64,000 nt of DNA, from NCBI GenBank assembly GCA_963774155.1, contig CAVZDW010000006.1, positions 179,299 to 243,298 of the forward strand, given 5' to 3'. The notes beneath the pieces were generated by a model that searched no databases, was not told the origin of the DNA, and saw only the letters and a list, made by a program, of their open reading frames with translations. Positions 28,783 through 38,290 of this stretch are shown piece after piece. The DNA comes from DASSUW01 sp963774155. GTDB lineage: Bacteria; Actinomycetota; Thermoleophilia; Solirubrobacterales; Solirubrobacteraceae. Positions within the stretch are counted from its first letter, which is position 1. The number at the start of each line of letters is the position of its first letter. The position numbers and the translations under genes are program-made.

Positions 28783-29174
28783 TCATCGAGCTCCTCGTCC
28801 GCCTGGCCGGCAACCTGGCCGCGATCTGGGTGGCGAGCGAGTTGCTCGACGAGGTGACCTACGGCGGCTCGTTCGGCGTCCTGCTGCTGGCCGCCGTCGT
28901 GTTCACGATCGTCAACTGGATCGTCAAGCCCGTGGTGGCAATCCTCTCGATCCCGCTGATCATCCTGACGCTGGGCGTCGCCTACTTCTTCGTCAACGTG
29001 CTGATGCTGCTGCTGACCGACTGGGTGGTGGGCGACTTCGAGGTCGGCGGCTTCTGGTCGGTGATCGGCGCCACGATCATCATCTGGGTCGTCAACCTCG
29101 TCATCGCCGCGGCGATGCACGACCTGTCTAGGAGTCGGGCTCGTCGCCCTCCAGGCGCTCGCGACGTGCTGTAG
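28779..29174 (+). CDS. Small membrane protein, phage-holin family 4-like
   Basis: 131 residues, four hydrophobic helices. MIIELLVRLAGNLAAIWVAS and VFTIVNWIVKPVVAILSIPL match the widespread holin_4_2-like membrane family, whose role in bacteria is unknown. The start overlaps the bioY stop (ATGA). The 3' end overlaps the convergent phosphoesterase by 47 bases, so the last residues (RRPPGARDVL) may not be native. Confidence 0.75.
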   Translation: MIIELLVRLAGNLAAIWVASELLDEVTYGGSFGVLLLAAVVFTIVNWIVKPVVAILSIPLIILTLGVAYFFVNVLMLLLTDWVVGDFEVGGFWSVIGATIIIWVVNLVIAAAMHDLSRSRARRPPGARDVL

Positions 29175-30552
29175 ACGAGCCCGATCCCGGGTCGATGGTC
29201 ACGAGGTCGGCGGCGAGCGGCTGGAAGTTCGGGTCGGCGGTGTAGATGAGGCGGGCGATCGCGTAGTCGGTCGGCTCGGTGAGGTTGCCGGTGCCGCCGG
29301 CGCCGACCGAGCCGCCGTTGAGCACGGTGACGCCGCCCGTCCGCTGGATGTCGGCGGTGTGCGTGTGGCCGGTGATGATCACGAGCGGGCGGTCCGGCGG
29401 GTCGTCCTCCAGCACCGCGAGCGCGGGCTCGATGAGGGCCGGCTCGTGGACCATCACGACGTCGACCTGGTTGACCAGGGGCAGGAGCCAGGCGGTGAAG
29501 GCGTCCTGCATCTCGGGCGTGGGGCTCGGCTCGTAGCGATCCCTGAAGTTCTCCGCGGCCCGCCGCTCGAAGGGGTCGCTGTAGCCGGCGACCTTCAGCC
29601 CGGCGATGTCGTTGATGATCGGGCCGTGCGAGCCGTCGGCGTTGAGGCGGCCGTCCTCGGTGAGGACGTAGGCGCCGCGGCGGGCGAGGTCGCGCTCGAG
29701 GCTGTCGGAGTCGTGGTTGCCGGAGACGAAGACGAACGGGTCGCCGATGCTCGTGACCTGGCTCACGAGCCGGGCCTCGATGGGCGAGCCGCGGTCGGTG
29801 AGGTCGCCGGCGAAGAAGAGCGGCCCGTCGCCGGTGGCGTTGCGCAGGAAGGGCACCGCGAGGAAGTTGTTGTGCAGGTCGGAGGCGACGGTGATCGTGG
29901 GCCGGTCGGCGAGCGTGGTCAGCTGCGACGGGCTCGTGACGAGGCGGGCGAGGCCGACGAGCTGCGCGTCGAGCTCCTGGTCGAGCGCGCGGGTGGACTG
30001 CTGGGCCGCCTCGACGGCCTCCAGCGCGCGCGGGATGTCGCCGCCGAACGCGTAGTACTGCGGGGTGTCCATCTGGCCGCGGGGCGGGAGGAGGACGATC
30101 AGCGCGATCCCGATGGCCACCGTGGACGTGATCGCCGCTGCCACCGTGTATCTCAGCCGCGGTCCGCTGCGGGCCCGGACGGCGAACGCGACCAGCAGGC
30201 CCAGGGCGAGCGAGCCGACCAGCGCGAGGCCGATCAGCTTCTTGAGATAGGTGGCGATGGCGTTCCGGGCCTCGGTCCTGACCTCCTGGAGGTCGAGCGC
30301 GCCACCGCGGGCGACGTCGGCGACGATGTCGCGGTCGACGGTCCGCAGGTCCACGTTGAGCCGCACGGGGAGGCGGATGGTGTCCTCGAATCTCACGCCC
30401 CAGTCCACCAGCGGCACGTAGAGATCGAGCGCGCCGTGCTCCCCGGCGTCGGAGCTCAGCTCGATCTGCCCGACGGAGAGCTGCGTCTCCTCGTCGTACG
30501 TGTCGACGGCCGCCGTGGCACCGATGAGGGACGCGACGACGACCGCGGCCAC
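29128..30552 (-). CDS. Membrane-anchored metallophosphoesterase
   Basis: About 475 residues from the GTG at 30552. Two N-terminal helices (VVASLIGATAAVDTY and KLIGLALVGSLALGLLVAF) bracket an extracytoplasmic domain, a third helix follows, and then a calcineurin-type phosphoesterase domain: TVASDLHNNF, FFAGDLTDRGS, FVSGNHDSD, VMVHEPAL and ITGHTHTAD supply the full metal set. A start at the ATG 30663 would overlap the NUDIX gene by about 97 bases, so I prefer the shorter form, but part of the first helix may lie upstream. Confidence 0.8.
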   Translation of the reverse strand: MAAVVVASLIGATAAVDTYDEETQLSVGQIELSSDAGEHGALDLYVPLVDWGVRFEDTIRLPVRLNVDLRTVDRDIVADVARGGALDLQEVRTEARNAIATYLKKLIGLALVGSLALGLLVAFAVRARSGPRLRYTVAAAITSTVAIGIALIVLLPPRGQMDTPQYYAFGGDIPRALEAVEAAQQSTRALDQELDAQLVGLARLVTSPSQLTTLADRPTITVASDLHNNFLAVPFLRNATGDGPLFFAGDLTDRGSPIEARLVSQVTSIGDPFVFVSGNHDSDSLERDLARRGAYVLTEDGRLNADGSHGPIINDIAGLKVAGYSDPFERRAAENFRDRYEPSPTPEMQDAFTAWLLPLVNQVDVVMVHEPALIEPALAVLEDDPPDRPLVIITGHTHTADIQRTGGVTVLNGGSVGAGGTGNLTEPTDYAIARLIYTADPNFQPLAADLVTIDPGSGSSTARRERLEGDEPDS

Positions 30553-30566
30553 GACCAGCGCGTGCC

Positions 30567-31106
30567 TCAGGGTGAGGACGAGCCTGCGGCGACGCTCGCC
30601 GTCTCGCGGCTCAAATAGTCGCGCAAGGCGCGACCGTCGCTCCAGAACGCCAGCTGGTCCCATGGGATGGTGGTCGGCTCGAAGGCGCCGATTTCGAGCG
30701 CCTCTTCGGTCTGGACCGGAGTGCCCGTCGTCCGCGCTGCATAGACCACCACGACGATCCGGTCCGTACTTCGAGAGTAGACACCCACGAGGCTTTCGAT
30801 GACGATGTCCACGCCGATCTCTTCATAGGTCTCGCGAATCGCCGCGTCCTCGACCGTCTCGCCCAGGTCCACGAAGCCGCCGGGCATGCTCCAGAAGCCT
30901 CTCTGGGGCTGGAAGCCTCGCTTGAGCAGGAGGAGCTGGTTGTCGGCGTTGGCCGTGATCGCGCAGGCGACGGGCTTGGGGTTGTAGAAGGCCCCGTAGC
31001 CGCAGTGCGGGCAGGTCAGGCTGCGGGGGAACTTGACCGTGGCGTGTTTCCCGCATCTCGGGCAGAAGCGGACGTCCTCCAGGGAGGGGTTGAGGCTGGC
31101 GTTCAC
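30567..31106 (-). CDS. NUDIX hydrolase with N-terminal zinc ribbon (NudC/NADH-pyrophosphatase-like)
   Basis: 179 residues. Zinc ribbon FCPRCG...LTCPHCGYG (residues 14-38) precedes the NUDIX box GGFVDLGETVEDAAIRETYEEIGV (near 76-99; G-x5-E-x7-REUXEEXGU). It would hydrolyse a nucleoside diphosphate linked to another moiety. The GTG start overlaps the acetyltransferase stop (GTGA). Confidence 0.88.
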   Translation of the reverse strand: MNASLNPSLEDVRFCPRCGKHATVKFPRSLTCPHCGYGAFYNPKPVACAITANADNQLLLLKRGFQPQRGFWSMPGGFVDLGETVEDAAIRETYEEIGVDIVIESLVGVYSRSTDRIVVVVYAARTTGTPVQTEEALEIGAFEPTTIPWDQLAFWSDGRALRDYLSRETASVAAGSSSP

Positions 31107-31855
31107 GGCCGCTTCTCCCACAGCTGCATCTCGGTGAGGCGTCGGTAGCCCAGCGCCGTGTAGAGCCGCTCACCGACGTCCGTCGCCTGGAGCGTCGTGG
31201 TCGTGCAGCCGTTGCTCCTCGCTTCATGCAGCGCCTGCCGCATGACGTTGGTCGCCAGGCCCTTGCGCCTGGCTTTGGGAACCGTCGCCACGAAGGAGAT
31301 CCCGCAGTCGTCCCCGTGATGGAGCGCCAGCGCCGCGGCGGCCGGCCGGCCGTCAAGGTCGGCCTTGTAGCCGTGGAGAGCGCCGTTGGGCAGCGGCTGA
31401 AGGGTGCGCTCGAGCCGGCCGTCGTAGTTGCCGTAGGCCACGTCGTTGACCCGCCCGACGGTCGCAAGGTCCGTGGGGTCGGTCGTGTTGTCGTTCCCGG
31501 CGGTCATCACGTCGTCGATCCGCGCACCCATGCCGGGACTCGCGTTCGTGATCACCATGCCGGCCTTGCTGAGCCGCTGAGCGGCAAGGCTCGCCGAGCC
31601 ATCCAGCCAGACCCCCCAACGCCGCACCCGGGCCGTGTCGTAGAGCCGTCCCAGCTCGTCCAGGTGCGCGAGCGCCTCGTCCGGCTCGAGGGCCACCGCG
31701 GCATTCAGCGTCGGCGAATCGGGAGAGTTGGGAACGATCGACGCAACGAGCCCGTCGCGCTCGATCGTCCGCCCGGGCCCGGCGTGTCCACCCAGCAGCA
31801 GCTGAAGCCCAGCAAACCCCTCCCAAAGCCGCAGTGTTAACAGGCCCTCGTCCAC
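31103..31855 (-). CDS. GNAT-family N-acetyltransferase
   Basis: 250 residues. The C-terminal half is a GNAT domain: acetyl-CoA loop VPKARRKGLATNVMRQALHE (Q/RxxGxG/A type, near 189-208) and the terminal ERLYTALGYRRL. The N-terminal half is a degenerate second GNAT-like domain. Substrate unknown. GTG start. Co-translated with the NUDIX gene. Confidence 0.82.
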   Translation of the reverse strand: MDEGLLTLRLWEGFAGLQLLLGGHAGPGRTIERDGLVASIVPNSPDSPTLNAAVALEPDEALAHLDELGRLYDTARVRRWGVWLDGSASLAAQRLSKAGMVITNASPGMGARIDDVMTAGNDNTTDPTDLATVGRVNDVAYGNYDGRLERTLQPLPNGALHGYKADLDGRPAAAALALHHGDDCGISFVATVPKARRKGLATNVMRQALHEARSNGCTTTTLQATDVGERLYTALGYRRLTEMQLWEKRP

Positions 31856-31907
31856 GAGCGTCAGGCTACCCGGGCCGCGCGGGGGCGCTACGCTCTGCAG
31901 CCGCAGC

Positions 31908-31981
<74 letters not shown>

Positions 31982-31982
<1 letters not shown>

Positions 31983-32528
31983 TAGGAAAGGCCTGGAGTT
32001 GGCGGCTTTTCGGGGCCCGGTGGGTTGGCGGCTGCGTGCGCTTGGTGGTTCGTGGGCCGCTTTTGGGCCGCGTACGCGAAGTAAGCGCGTTTGCGGAAGG
32101 GGTCAGTCGTCGCGATCGACGACGGTCCGGCGAACTCCACGAGCTTGCGCGCCTGGCGATGGCAAGCTCGCGTTTCGCCCGCGAGACCGTCGTCAACCCG
32201 TACTCCGCCTGGTTCTTGATGGCCAGGAGCCGCTCGAGCGCTTCGCCGCGTCGCCGCCGCCGGGCTCGATCTGGTCGACGAGCTTCACGGCGTCGCGATG
32301 GTCCTCGCCGCGGGAGCGCTCGCCGAGCGCCTGGCAGCACGCGGCGTCCGCAGCGGCGATGCCCGCGAGCACGGCGTTGGCCGCCGACACGCCCAGCGAT
32401 GCCGGGGCGCTCGCATCCTCCACGGTCTCGGCGAGTTCGAGGAAGAGGCGGGCGTCGGCGAGGCGCTTGCGGGCCTGGGCGGCGTCGCAGGACTGGGTAC
32501 GAGTCTTGACGCGGCGCCGGCCGGTCAT
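31982..32528 (-). CDS. HEPN-domain protein (putative RNase toxin), two frame shifts
   Basis: About 180 residues after joining three frames. QARKRLADARLFLELAETV and ASLGVSAANAVLAGIAAADA form HEPN-type helices; ERSRGEDHRDAV holds an R-x(3-5)-H motif typical of HEPN ribonucleases. Joins are near 32245 (into ERLLAIKNQAEYGLTTV) and 32155 (into KLVEFAGPSSIATTD). The ATG overlaps the nucleotidyltransferase stop. The TAA lies at 31982-31984, right at the element boundary. Toxin role is inferred from the gene pair. Confidence 0.65.
32051..32076 (+). repeat. Subterminal repeat, left end of element
   Basis: CGTGGGCCGCTTTTGGGCCG followed by CGTACG, 69 bases inside attL. Contains GGGCCGC twice, 11 bases apart. 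Nearly the same block lies inside attR in the same orientation. Likely integrase arm-binding sites. Confidence 0.6.
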
Positions 32529-33154
32529 CGATCCCTCGAGCGGAACAGCTGCCGCGCGTCAGGTCCGATCAGCGTGATCGCGTCTCGCTCGAGGTCATCG
32601 ACGATCGGAGGTCGCTCGGTCGCGAGGTGAGAGAGCTCTTCCTCGCCGCAGCTCTGAGATGCCGGCGTGGTTGCCAGTCCAGCGTTCGACTGCGCTCGCG
32701 AGCTCGTGGAGCTGCTCGCGCCAGCCTGGGTCCTCGGGATCGACGTCTCCCGGGCGCACGACGAGCAGGTCGATGTCGCTGCTCGTATCGCCGTCGCCGC
32801 GCGCCGCCGAGCCGAACATCGACGCATGCAGCGCGGGTACCTGCCACTCGGCAATCGCAGTTCGGAGCCGTCGAAGCAGCTCCGCTCGCAGCCCGCCGAG
32901 CTCGAGCGCGATGGTGCTGCGAGGTGATCGCGGTTGAGCGAGTACAGGACGGCGGGCGGCGCTTCGACGGCGTCGACCAGGCCCTGTTCTGCGAGTCGGT
33001 TCAGCGCGATGCGAAGGCCCCGGTCGGACCCATAGGACGCCAGGCGGGCGACCTGGCGGCCGGTGAGCGGCCGCGTCGTTCCCGCGAGCACCGCGAGGAC
33101 TTCCCCTTCGAGGGCTCCACCGAAAACGGCGCTGTACGGTCGGGACAGGTCCAT
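32525..33154 (-). CDS. Winged-HTH plus MNT nucleotidyltransferase (antitoxin-like), frame shifts
   Basis: About 210 residues. The N-terminal winged helix (TGRQVARLASYGSDRGLRIA, LNRLAEQGLVDAV) is joined to a minimal nucleotidyltransferase domain with the MNT motif FGSAARGDGDTSSDIDLLVV. Shifts lie near 32920 and 32690. In MNT/HEPN pairs the MNT protein modifies and silences the HEPN RNase. Here it also carries a DNA-binding domain, and paired palindromes lie just upstream (33168-33198), so it probably represses its own operon. The ATG at 33154 is chosen because the longer frame would cover those sites. Confidence 0.7.
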   Translation of the reverse strand: MDLSRPYSAVFGGALEGEVLAVLAGTTRPLTGRQVARLASYGSDRGLRIALNRLAEQGLVDAVEAPPAVLYSLNRDHLAAPSRSSSAGCERSCFDGSELRLPSGRYPRCMRRCSARRRAATAIRAATSTCSSCARETSIPRTQAGASSSTSSRAQSNAGLATTPASQSCGEEELSHLATERPPIVDDLERDAITLIGPDARQLFRSRDR

Positions 33155-33167
33155 CGGGCAAATATTA

Positions 33168-33198
33168 CCCACTTGGGTCGATATCATGCCCAATTGGG
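33168..33198. promoter_or_regulatory. Paired operator palindromes before the MNT gene
   Basis: CCCACTTGGG (33168-33177) and CCCAATTGGG (33189-33198), each followed by TCGA, 21 bases (two helical turns) apart. A minus-strand TAATAT (33161-33166) lies next to the first. Confidence 0.7.
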
Positions 33199-33420
33199 TC
33201 GAATAGTGCCCAGGGCGGAATCAGTCGAATCTCGCGACTTGGCTGCGGATAGCGAGCAGATCGTCGAGCAATCCGACGTCAGCCGGCGCCTCCTTGATGA
33301 CCCCGTCCATCGAGGCCCCGCTCGTCCACGGGTGTGCCGAAGCTTCTCGGTGATCTCGGCATCGCGCGACGAGCTGTCGCCAGGTGGGAAACGGCGTCTC
33401 ATGCGTGGCATAATCATGGC

Positions 33421-33658
33421 ATGGCTCGCACACGCCTGAGCACAACAGTCGATGCGGAGCTGCTCGAAGGCGCGAGGCGACTGCGGGCCGGGATGGCTGA
33501 TGCTTCGCTCATCGACGAGGCACTGCGAGCGCTTCTCGCGCGTAATCGCGCGGCCGAGTTGGACGCAGCCTACGCCGCGTATGACGAGCATCCGCTCGAC
33601 GAGCCCGATGAGTGGGGCGATCTCGGCGTCGTTCCGCGAGGCCGCCGCCGCATCGTGA
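33421..33658 (+). CDS. Ribbon-helix-helix-type antitoxin, one frame shift
   Basis: About 79 residues. MARTRLSTTVDAELLEGARR resembles an RHH DNA-binding N-terminus; the acidic C-terminus (DEHPLDEPDEWGDL) is typical of the toxin-neutralising tail. An extra base near 33622 moves the expected end ASFREAAAAS (TGA 33656-33658) out of frame and makes the antitoxin read straight into the toxin. It would bind and inhibit the MazF-like protein and autoregulate. Confidence 0.7.
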
Positions 33659-33984
33659 CCGCCCTCCCGGCTCGGGGTGAGGTCTGGTGGTGCGAGCTGG
33701 CGGAGATCGGCCGGCGGCCCGTCGTGGTTCTCTCGCGCGATGCGGCGATCCCGCGGCTCCGGCGAGTGCTCGTCGCGCCATGCACGACGACCATCCGTTC
33801 GCTCCCGAGCGAAGTCGTGCTCGAGCCCGGCGACGATCCCGTCCCCCGGCGTTCGGCGGTCAACCTGGATACGGTCGAGAGCGTCTCGACGGGCGTCCTC
33901 GTCGAACGAATTGGCCGCTTAGCCGACGCTCGCCTCCATGAGATCTGTCGCGCGCTGGCCGTCGCCGTCGATTGTGAGACGTGA
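33655..33984 (+). CDS. MazF/PemK-family toxin
   Basis: 109 residues. LPARGEVWWCELAEIGRRPVV is the PemK/MazF N-terminal strand pattern (RGEVWW...RPVVVLS); RRVLVAPCTTTIRSLPSEV is the core, and NLDTVESVSTGVLVERIGRL is the conserved second motif. Predicted mRNA interferase. GTG start overlapping the antitoxin stop (GTGA). Confidence 0.82.
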   Translation: MTALPARGEVWWCELAEIGRRPVVVLSRDAAIPRLRRVLVAPCTTTIRSLPSEVVLEPGDDPVPRRSAVNLDTVESVSTGVLVERIGRLADARLHEICRALAVAVDCET

Positions 33985-34076
33985 CGGTCGGACTGCGGGA
34001 CGCCTGGCCCGCCAGGCGCTGCGATCAAGCGGACCGTTTCGGAATCTGCCACCGGCGATTTCGGAATGCCCAGGCA

Positions 34077-34725
34077 TCAGAGCACAACCTCCACGGCGGA
34101 ATTGACGGGGCGGTAGTGATCGTCGACGAGCGAGGCGTTGATGACCTCCGTGCTCGCCGAGGCGGTAGCCCCGTACCCCGCATGGATGTGCCCGCAGACC
34201 ATCAGCCTCGGCTGCACGCGTTGAAGCGTTTCGGTCATCGCCATCGAGCCGACGTGCTGTATCCGCCACGCCGCGCTGCACGATCGCCGTAGCCGCGCGG
34301 CGGGCCATGCCCGACCACGATGTCGGTGTCGGGCGGGATCGCGTCGAACTTGCCGGCGAGGAACGCCTCGCCATCCTGCCGCGGCGCGTTGAAGGCCCAG
34401 TCCAGGAACCACGGCTGCCACGGCGTGCCCCACAGCTTGAGCCCGAGCAGCTCGAGAGCTTCGTCCTGCAGGTAGTGGCAGCGCAGGCCGTCGGGGACGC
34501 CCCAGGCCTCGATCGACTGGTCGTGGTTTCCGGCCACCAGCACGATCTCGTCGGCGGGCACGCATTCGAGCCAGGCCTTGAACGGTCCCTGCCAGGAACG
34601 AATGCTTCGTCGGCGAGGTCGCCCTTCGGCGCGAACGAGACGTCGCCGGCGATGATGAGCAGGTCGCACGCGGGGATCGCCACGAGATGCTCGTGCAGGT
34701 CGGCGGTGCAGACGATCTTGGTCAT
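34077..34725 (-). CDS. Calcineurin-like phosphoesterase, frame shifts
   Basis: About 215 residues. CTADLHEHL, LLIIAGDVSF, VLVAGNHDQS, DIVVGHGPPRGYGD and LMVCGHIHAGYG give the D-H, GD, GNHD, GH and GHxH metal motifs. Joins near 34600 and 34265. Cytosolic and small; substrate unknown (nucleotide or nucleic acid). Just downstream of the HNH gene in the same direction. Confidence 0.78.
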
Positions 34726-34809
34726 AGGGCGCACCGATCGTCGCAGCCGGACGGGCGGAGCTCATCGGGTTCGAACCGGCTGACATGGCGGGCGTCCGGC
34801 GATGAGCGT

Positions 34810-35722
34810 TCAGGCGGCGGCGAGCAGGAAACGCTCGAACCGCGACTCGAGCCGGAGCGGATCCGGCCGGTCCGCCGGGCGGCGCGGCACGGCGATCGCC
34901 TCGCCGTGGAAGCCCTGCAGCCCGGTGCGCAGCATCGGCCCGTCGACCTCGCGCAGCAGCCGGTCGGCGATATGCACGACACCACGCGGGTCGATCCCGA
35001 GCAGGTTGCGATCGAAGGCGAGGTGGTGGATCGCGCACAGGGCAAGCCCGTTGACGACGGCAGCGATGCCCTCGGGCTCGACGTCGGGGACGATGTGGGC
35101 GGCCTGGACGAGCGCGCGCTCGCGCAGCGAGCAGATCGCGCAGCGGTCGCGGTAGGCGCGCATCACGTCGAGCTTGAAGCGCTGCTGGTGGAGCCGGATG
35201 CGCGCGTCGCGGGTGGCGTAGGCGCGCACGTCCGGCGCCGGACACGAGGCCGCCCGGCTGCATGTCCTGGATCGGCAGGCCGGGCTCGAGCACGACGACC
35301 TTCGCGGCCGGGTCGTCGGCGGTCACGAACATCGGCGCGATGACGAGGTACTGGCTCGGCGCCAGCGCGCGGAAGTAGACGAGCGGCGTCTGCAGCTCGT
35401 AGGCGGCGCGGAGCGCGCGGTTGTCCGGCTGGTCGATCGAGCCGGCACGGTAGGCGTAGGTGAACAGCGCGCCGGCCTCGTCGAACGTGTCGGCGTACGG
35501 GTCGTTGAACGACGTCGTGAGCGTCAGCGCGGCTGGACCGCGCTGATCGCGGCCGCGATGGATTCCGCGCTGGAACGACCCGAAGCTGACCCGCTGGCCG
35601 TCGAAGACGAAGCCTTCGCGCAGCCGCGGGAGCGGTACGAGGTCGTCATACGCCTCGGCGAGCTCGCGTGCGCGTGTGACCGCCGCCTGACGGAGCGGAA
35701 GGTCAGGGTCGGCCGCGGGCAC
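34810..35722 (-). CDS. HNH endonuclease with N-terminal recognition-like domain, one frame shift
   Basis: About 304 residues. N-terminal domain (VFDGQRVSFGSFQRGI; ALTLTTSFNDPY; TPLVYFRALAPSQYLVIAPM) resembles the PUA/SRA-like part of HNH-type restriction proteins. After a shift near 35240 the C-terminal HNH follows: RDRCAICSLRERALVQAAHI, then NGLALCAIHHLAFDRNLLGI, with the C-x2-C and H/N/H residues present. A type IV restriction enzyme acting on modified DNA is plausible but not shown. Confidence 0.7.
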
Positions 35723-35780
35723 GGCGCAACTGTGCCGCAGCGGCGCCAGCCGCGCAAATAGTCGCCGTCGACTGTGAACC

Positions 35781-36436
35781 CTATGGCGCGCCGGGCCGCA
35801 CGAGCCCGGTCTCGTACGCGAGCACGACGGCCTGCACGCGGTCGCGCAGGTCGAGCTTCGCCAGCACGTGCGCGACGTGGGTCTTGACCGTCGCGTCGCT
35901 GACGACGTGCTCGGCGGCGATCTCGGCGTTGGACAGGCCCGCGTGCGACGAGCAGGAACGTCTCGCGCTCGCGCGCGGTCAGCTCCTCGAAGCCGGGCGG
36001 GACCGGCGCGTGCCGGACGGCGGCGAACTCCTCGATCAGCCGCCGCGTGACGGCGGGCGCGAGCAGCGCGTCGCCGGCGGCGACGGCGCGCAGCCCGGCG
36101 ACGAGCTGCGGGCCCGGCATGTCCTTGAGCAGGAAGCCGCTCGCGCCGGCTCGCAGCGCCTCGTAGACGTACTCGTTGCGGTCGAACGTCGTCAGCACGA
36201 GCACGCGCGGCGGGCTCGCCGGTGTCGGCGAGCAGCCTGCGTGTCGCGGCGAGCCCGTCGAGGCCGCGGCATGCGGATGTCCATCAGGACGAGGTCGGGC
36301 CGCAGGCTCCGGGCGCGCGAGCAGCGCCTGCTCGCCGTCGACCGCCTCGCCGACCACCTCGAGGTCGGGCTCGGCGTCGATCAGCATGCGCAGCCCGGCG
36401 CGGACGAGGTCCTGGTCGTCGGCGATCAGGATCCGG
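35781..36436 (-). CDS. NarL/LuxR-family response regulator, frame shifts
   Basis: About 215 residues after joining frames. Receiver: RILIADDQDLVRAGLRMLID, phospho-Asp region near DLVLMDIRMP, VLVLTTFDRNEYVYEALRAG and GFLLKDMP. Output: LTARERETFLLVARGLSN with AEIAAEHVVSDATVKTHVAH. Shifts near 36310, 36240 and 35950. The start codon is unclear (GTC in frame). Pairs with the adjacent kinase genes. Confidence 0.78.
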
Positions 36437-36441
36437 ACGCG

Positions 36442-37498
36442 TCAGCGCGCGGCACCGCCTCGAGCGGGAGGCGCGCGTGACGCGGAACCCGCGCCCGCCG
36501 GCCCGTACCGGAGGTCGCCGCCGCGGGCTGCGACGCGCTCGGCCATCCCGCGCAGGCCGTCCCGCTGCCGGTGACGCGGCGCCGTGCGCCGGCCGGGGGC
36601 CCAGGTCGGCGATGTCGATGTGCAGCGCGCGCCGCCTCGCGCGGCGATGTCGACGTGCACGCTCGTCGGCGCGGCGTGACGCACGGCGTTGGTGAGCGCC
36701 TCGCGCAGGACGCGGAACGCCACGTCCCCACGGCGGCGGAGGTCGCCGAGCAGCCGCGGGAGCCTGACGTCCACGCCGAACGCCCGACCCGTGCGATCAG
36801 GCCGTGGCGAGATCGTCGCGACGCCGCGACGTCTGGTCCACCAGCTGCTCGCGCAGCTGGCTCAGCGCATCGCGCGCGACCACTCCGACGGCGTCAAGGC
36901 CGCGCCGGCTTTGCCGGGTCGGCGGTCCACAGCGCTGCGCGCCCTCGGCCTGGAGCACCACGGCGGTCATGCTGTGGTCGATCGCGTCTGCAGGCTCACG
37001 GGCCATGCAGCAGGCGCTCCTCCTCCGCGCGCGAACCGCGTGGCGCACGACCGGCGAGCCTCGAGACGTCGTGTCAGGGCGCACAGCTCCTCCACGCGCA
37101 GGCCACGGTCGCGGACCACGCGCCCGCGACGCCAGCGGCCGCGCCGAGCACGGCGGTCGCGGCGATCGACGGACCCGAGTGCGGCGAGCAGTGCCGAGCG
37201 CGCACACGAGCAGCCGGGCGAGCGCTGTGCCGCAGCGGGAGTATGCCGCGACGGGTCGCAGCAGCAGGATCTGGGGGTCACGAGCACCGTCGGCGAGGTC
37301 ACGACGAGGCTTGGGCCGCGGCCATCGCGTACGTGCTCGCCGCGGCGGCCGAGGGGAGCCGCGGAGCAGGGCGAGCGCGCAGCCACGGCCGCACGCCGCC
37401 GCGCGTTGACGACGTGGCGCGGCCCTCGATACGTGACGAGGTCAAGCTCTCGACCCCGCCATCGCCGCGAACACGACGGCGGCGATCGCGATGTCCAC
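36442..37498 (-). CDS. Sensor histidine kinase (DesK/NarX-like), many frame shifts
   Basis: Membrane sensor (DIAIAAVVFAAMAG; LLLRPVAAYS), a dimerisation helix AIDHSMTAVVLQAEGAQR and a HATPase tail (FRVLREALTNAVRHA; GLRGMAERVAARGGDL). The expected phospho-His box ELHDAIDH reads EPADAIDH because one C is gained and one C lost four codons apart, which looks like sequence error. At least five other shifts. Its phosphotransfer partner is presumably the downstream regulator. Confidence 0.6.
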
Positions 37499-37579
37499 AC
37501 GTGCGAACCCGGGCGGGACGAGCCTCCGGCCCGCCGGGCGCCGGCAGCCGCGACATCGCTGCCATCCAGCGTCCGCGGG

Positions 37580-38181
37580 CGCCCGCGCCACGTCGAGCAG
37601 ATGATCGCCGCGACAGCAGCACGCCGATGACGTCGCGGGATCTCGTCGAGCACCGCGCGCGCCGTCGCCTCGATCCGCGCCAGCGCCGCGAGCGCGCGTG
37701 CCGGCTGCGTGCCGACCTGCTGCTGCGCTCCGGCGGCCTGCAGCGCGATCTCGCCGACCCGCTGCGCGACGGCGTCGTGCACGGCGAGCGCGAGCCGGGC
37801 GCGCTCCTGGGCCATGGCCGCCGCAGCCTCGGCCTCCTGTGCGGCCCGGAGCGCCTCGGCACGCGCCGTAGCTCGCGGCAGGTCGGCACGGAGGCGCAGC
37901 AGCCGACCGACGACCGTCGGCGTCCCGAGCATGATCGCGAAGAAGACGAGATCGTCGAGCGCCGAGTGGTCCTCGCCGCCGAGCTGATTGGACGCCGTCA
38001 TGGCGGCGACCGCCAGCCCGGCGAACACGGCTGCGCCGCTCGCCGATCTCGCCCACCAGCCCGCGAGCGCGCATGCGCCACCGGCAAGCGGGAGCCAGAG
38101 CACCGATAGCGCGGTGAGGTTCACGATCGCCGCGCCGGCGACCGCGGCGGCAACCAGGACGAGGCGACGTGCGTCCCACAC
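37580..38181 (-). CDS. Histidine kinase-like membrane protein lacking an ATPase domain
   Basis: About 200 residues. Four hydrophobic helices (VLVAAAVAGAAIVNLTALSV; LPLAGGACALAGWWA), then a coiled coil and a DHp-like helix LALAVHDAVAQRVGEIALQA; it fades after ARAVLDEIPR near 37640. No HATPase follows before the next kinase starts. It may be a truncated partner kinase that forms a heterodimer, or one half of a larger damaged gene. Confidence 0.5.
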
Positions 38182-38290
38182 GGCCCGACGATAACCGCAC
38201 GCCTGCCGCGCGACCTCACCCGAGAGGATGAGATCGGTTCACCCGTCGCGCCGAGGTCGACGGTGCGCGCCGTCCTCAGCCTCGCCGGTC

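Noticed and set aside
31820..31840. CCTCCCAAAGCCGCAGT resembles one arm of the 17877-18011 palindrome
   Set aside because: It lies within the acetyltransferase coding start, has no partner arm and matches only about 16 bases.
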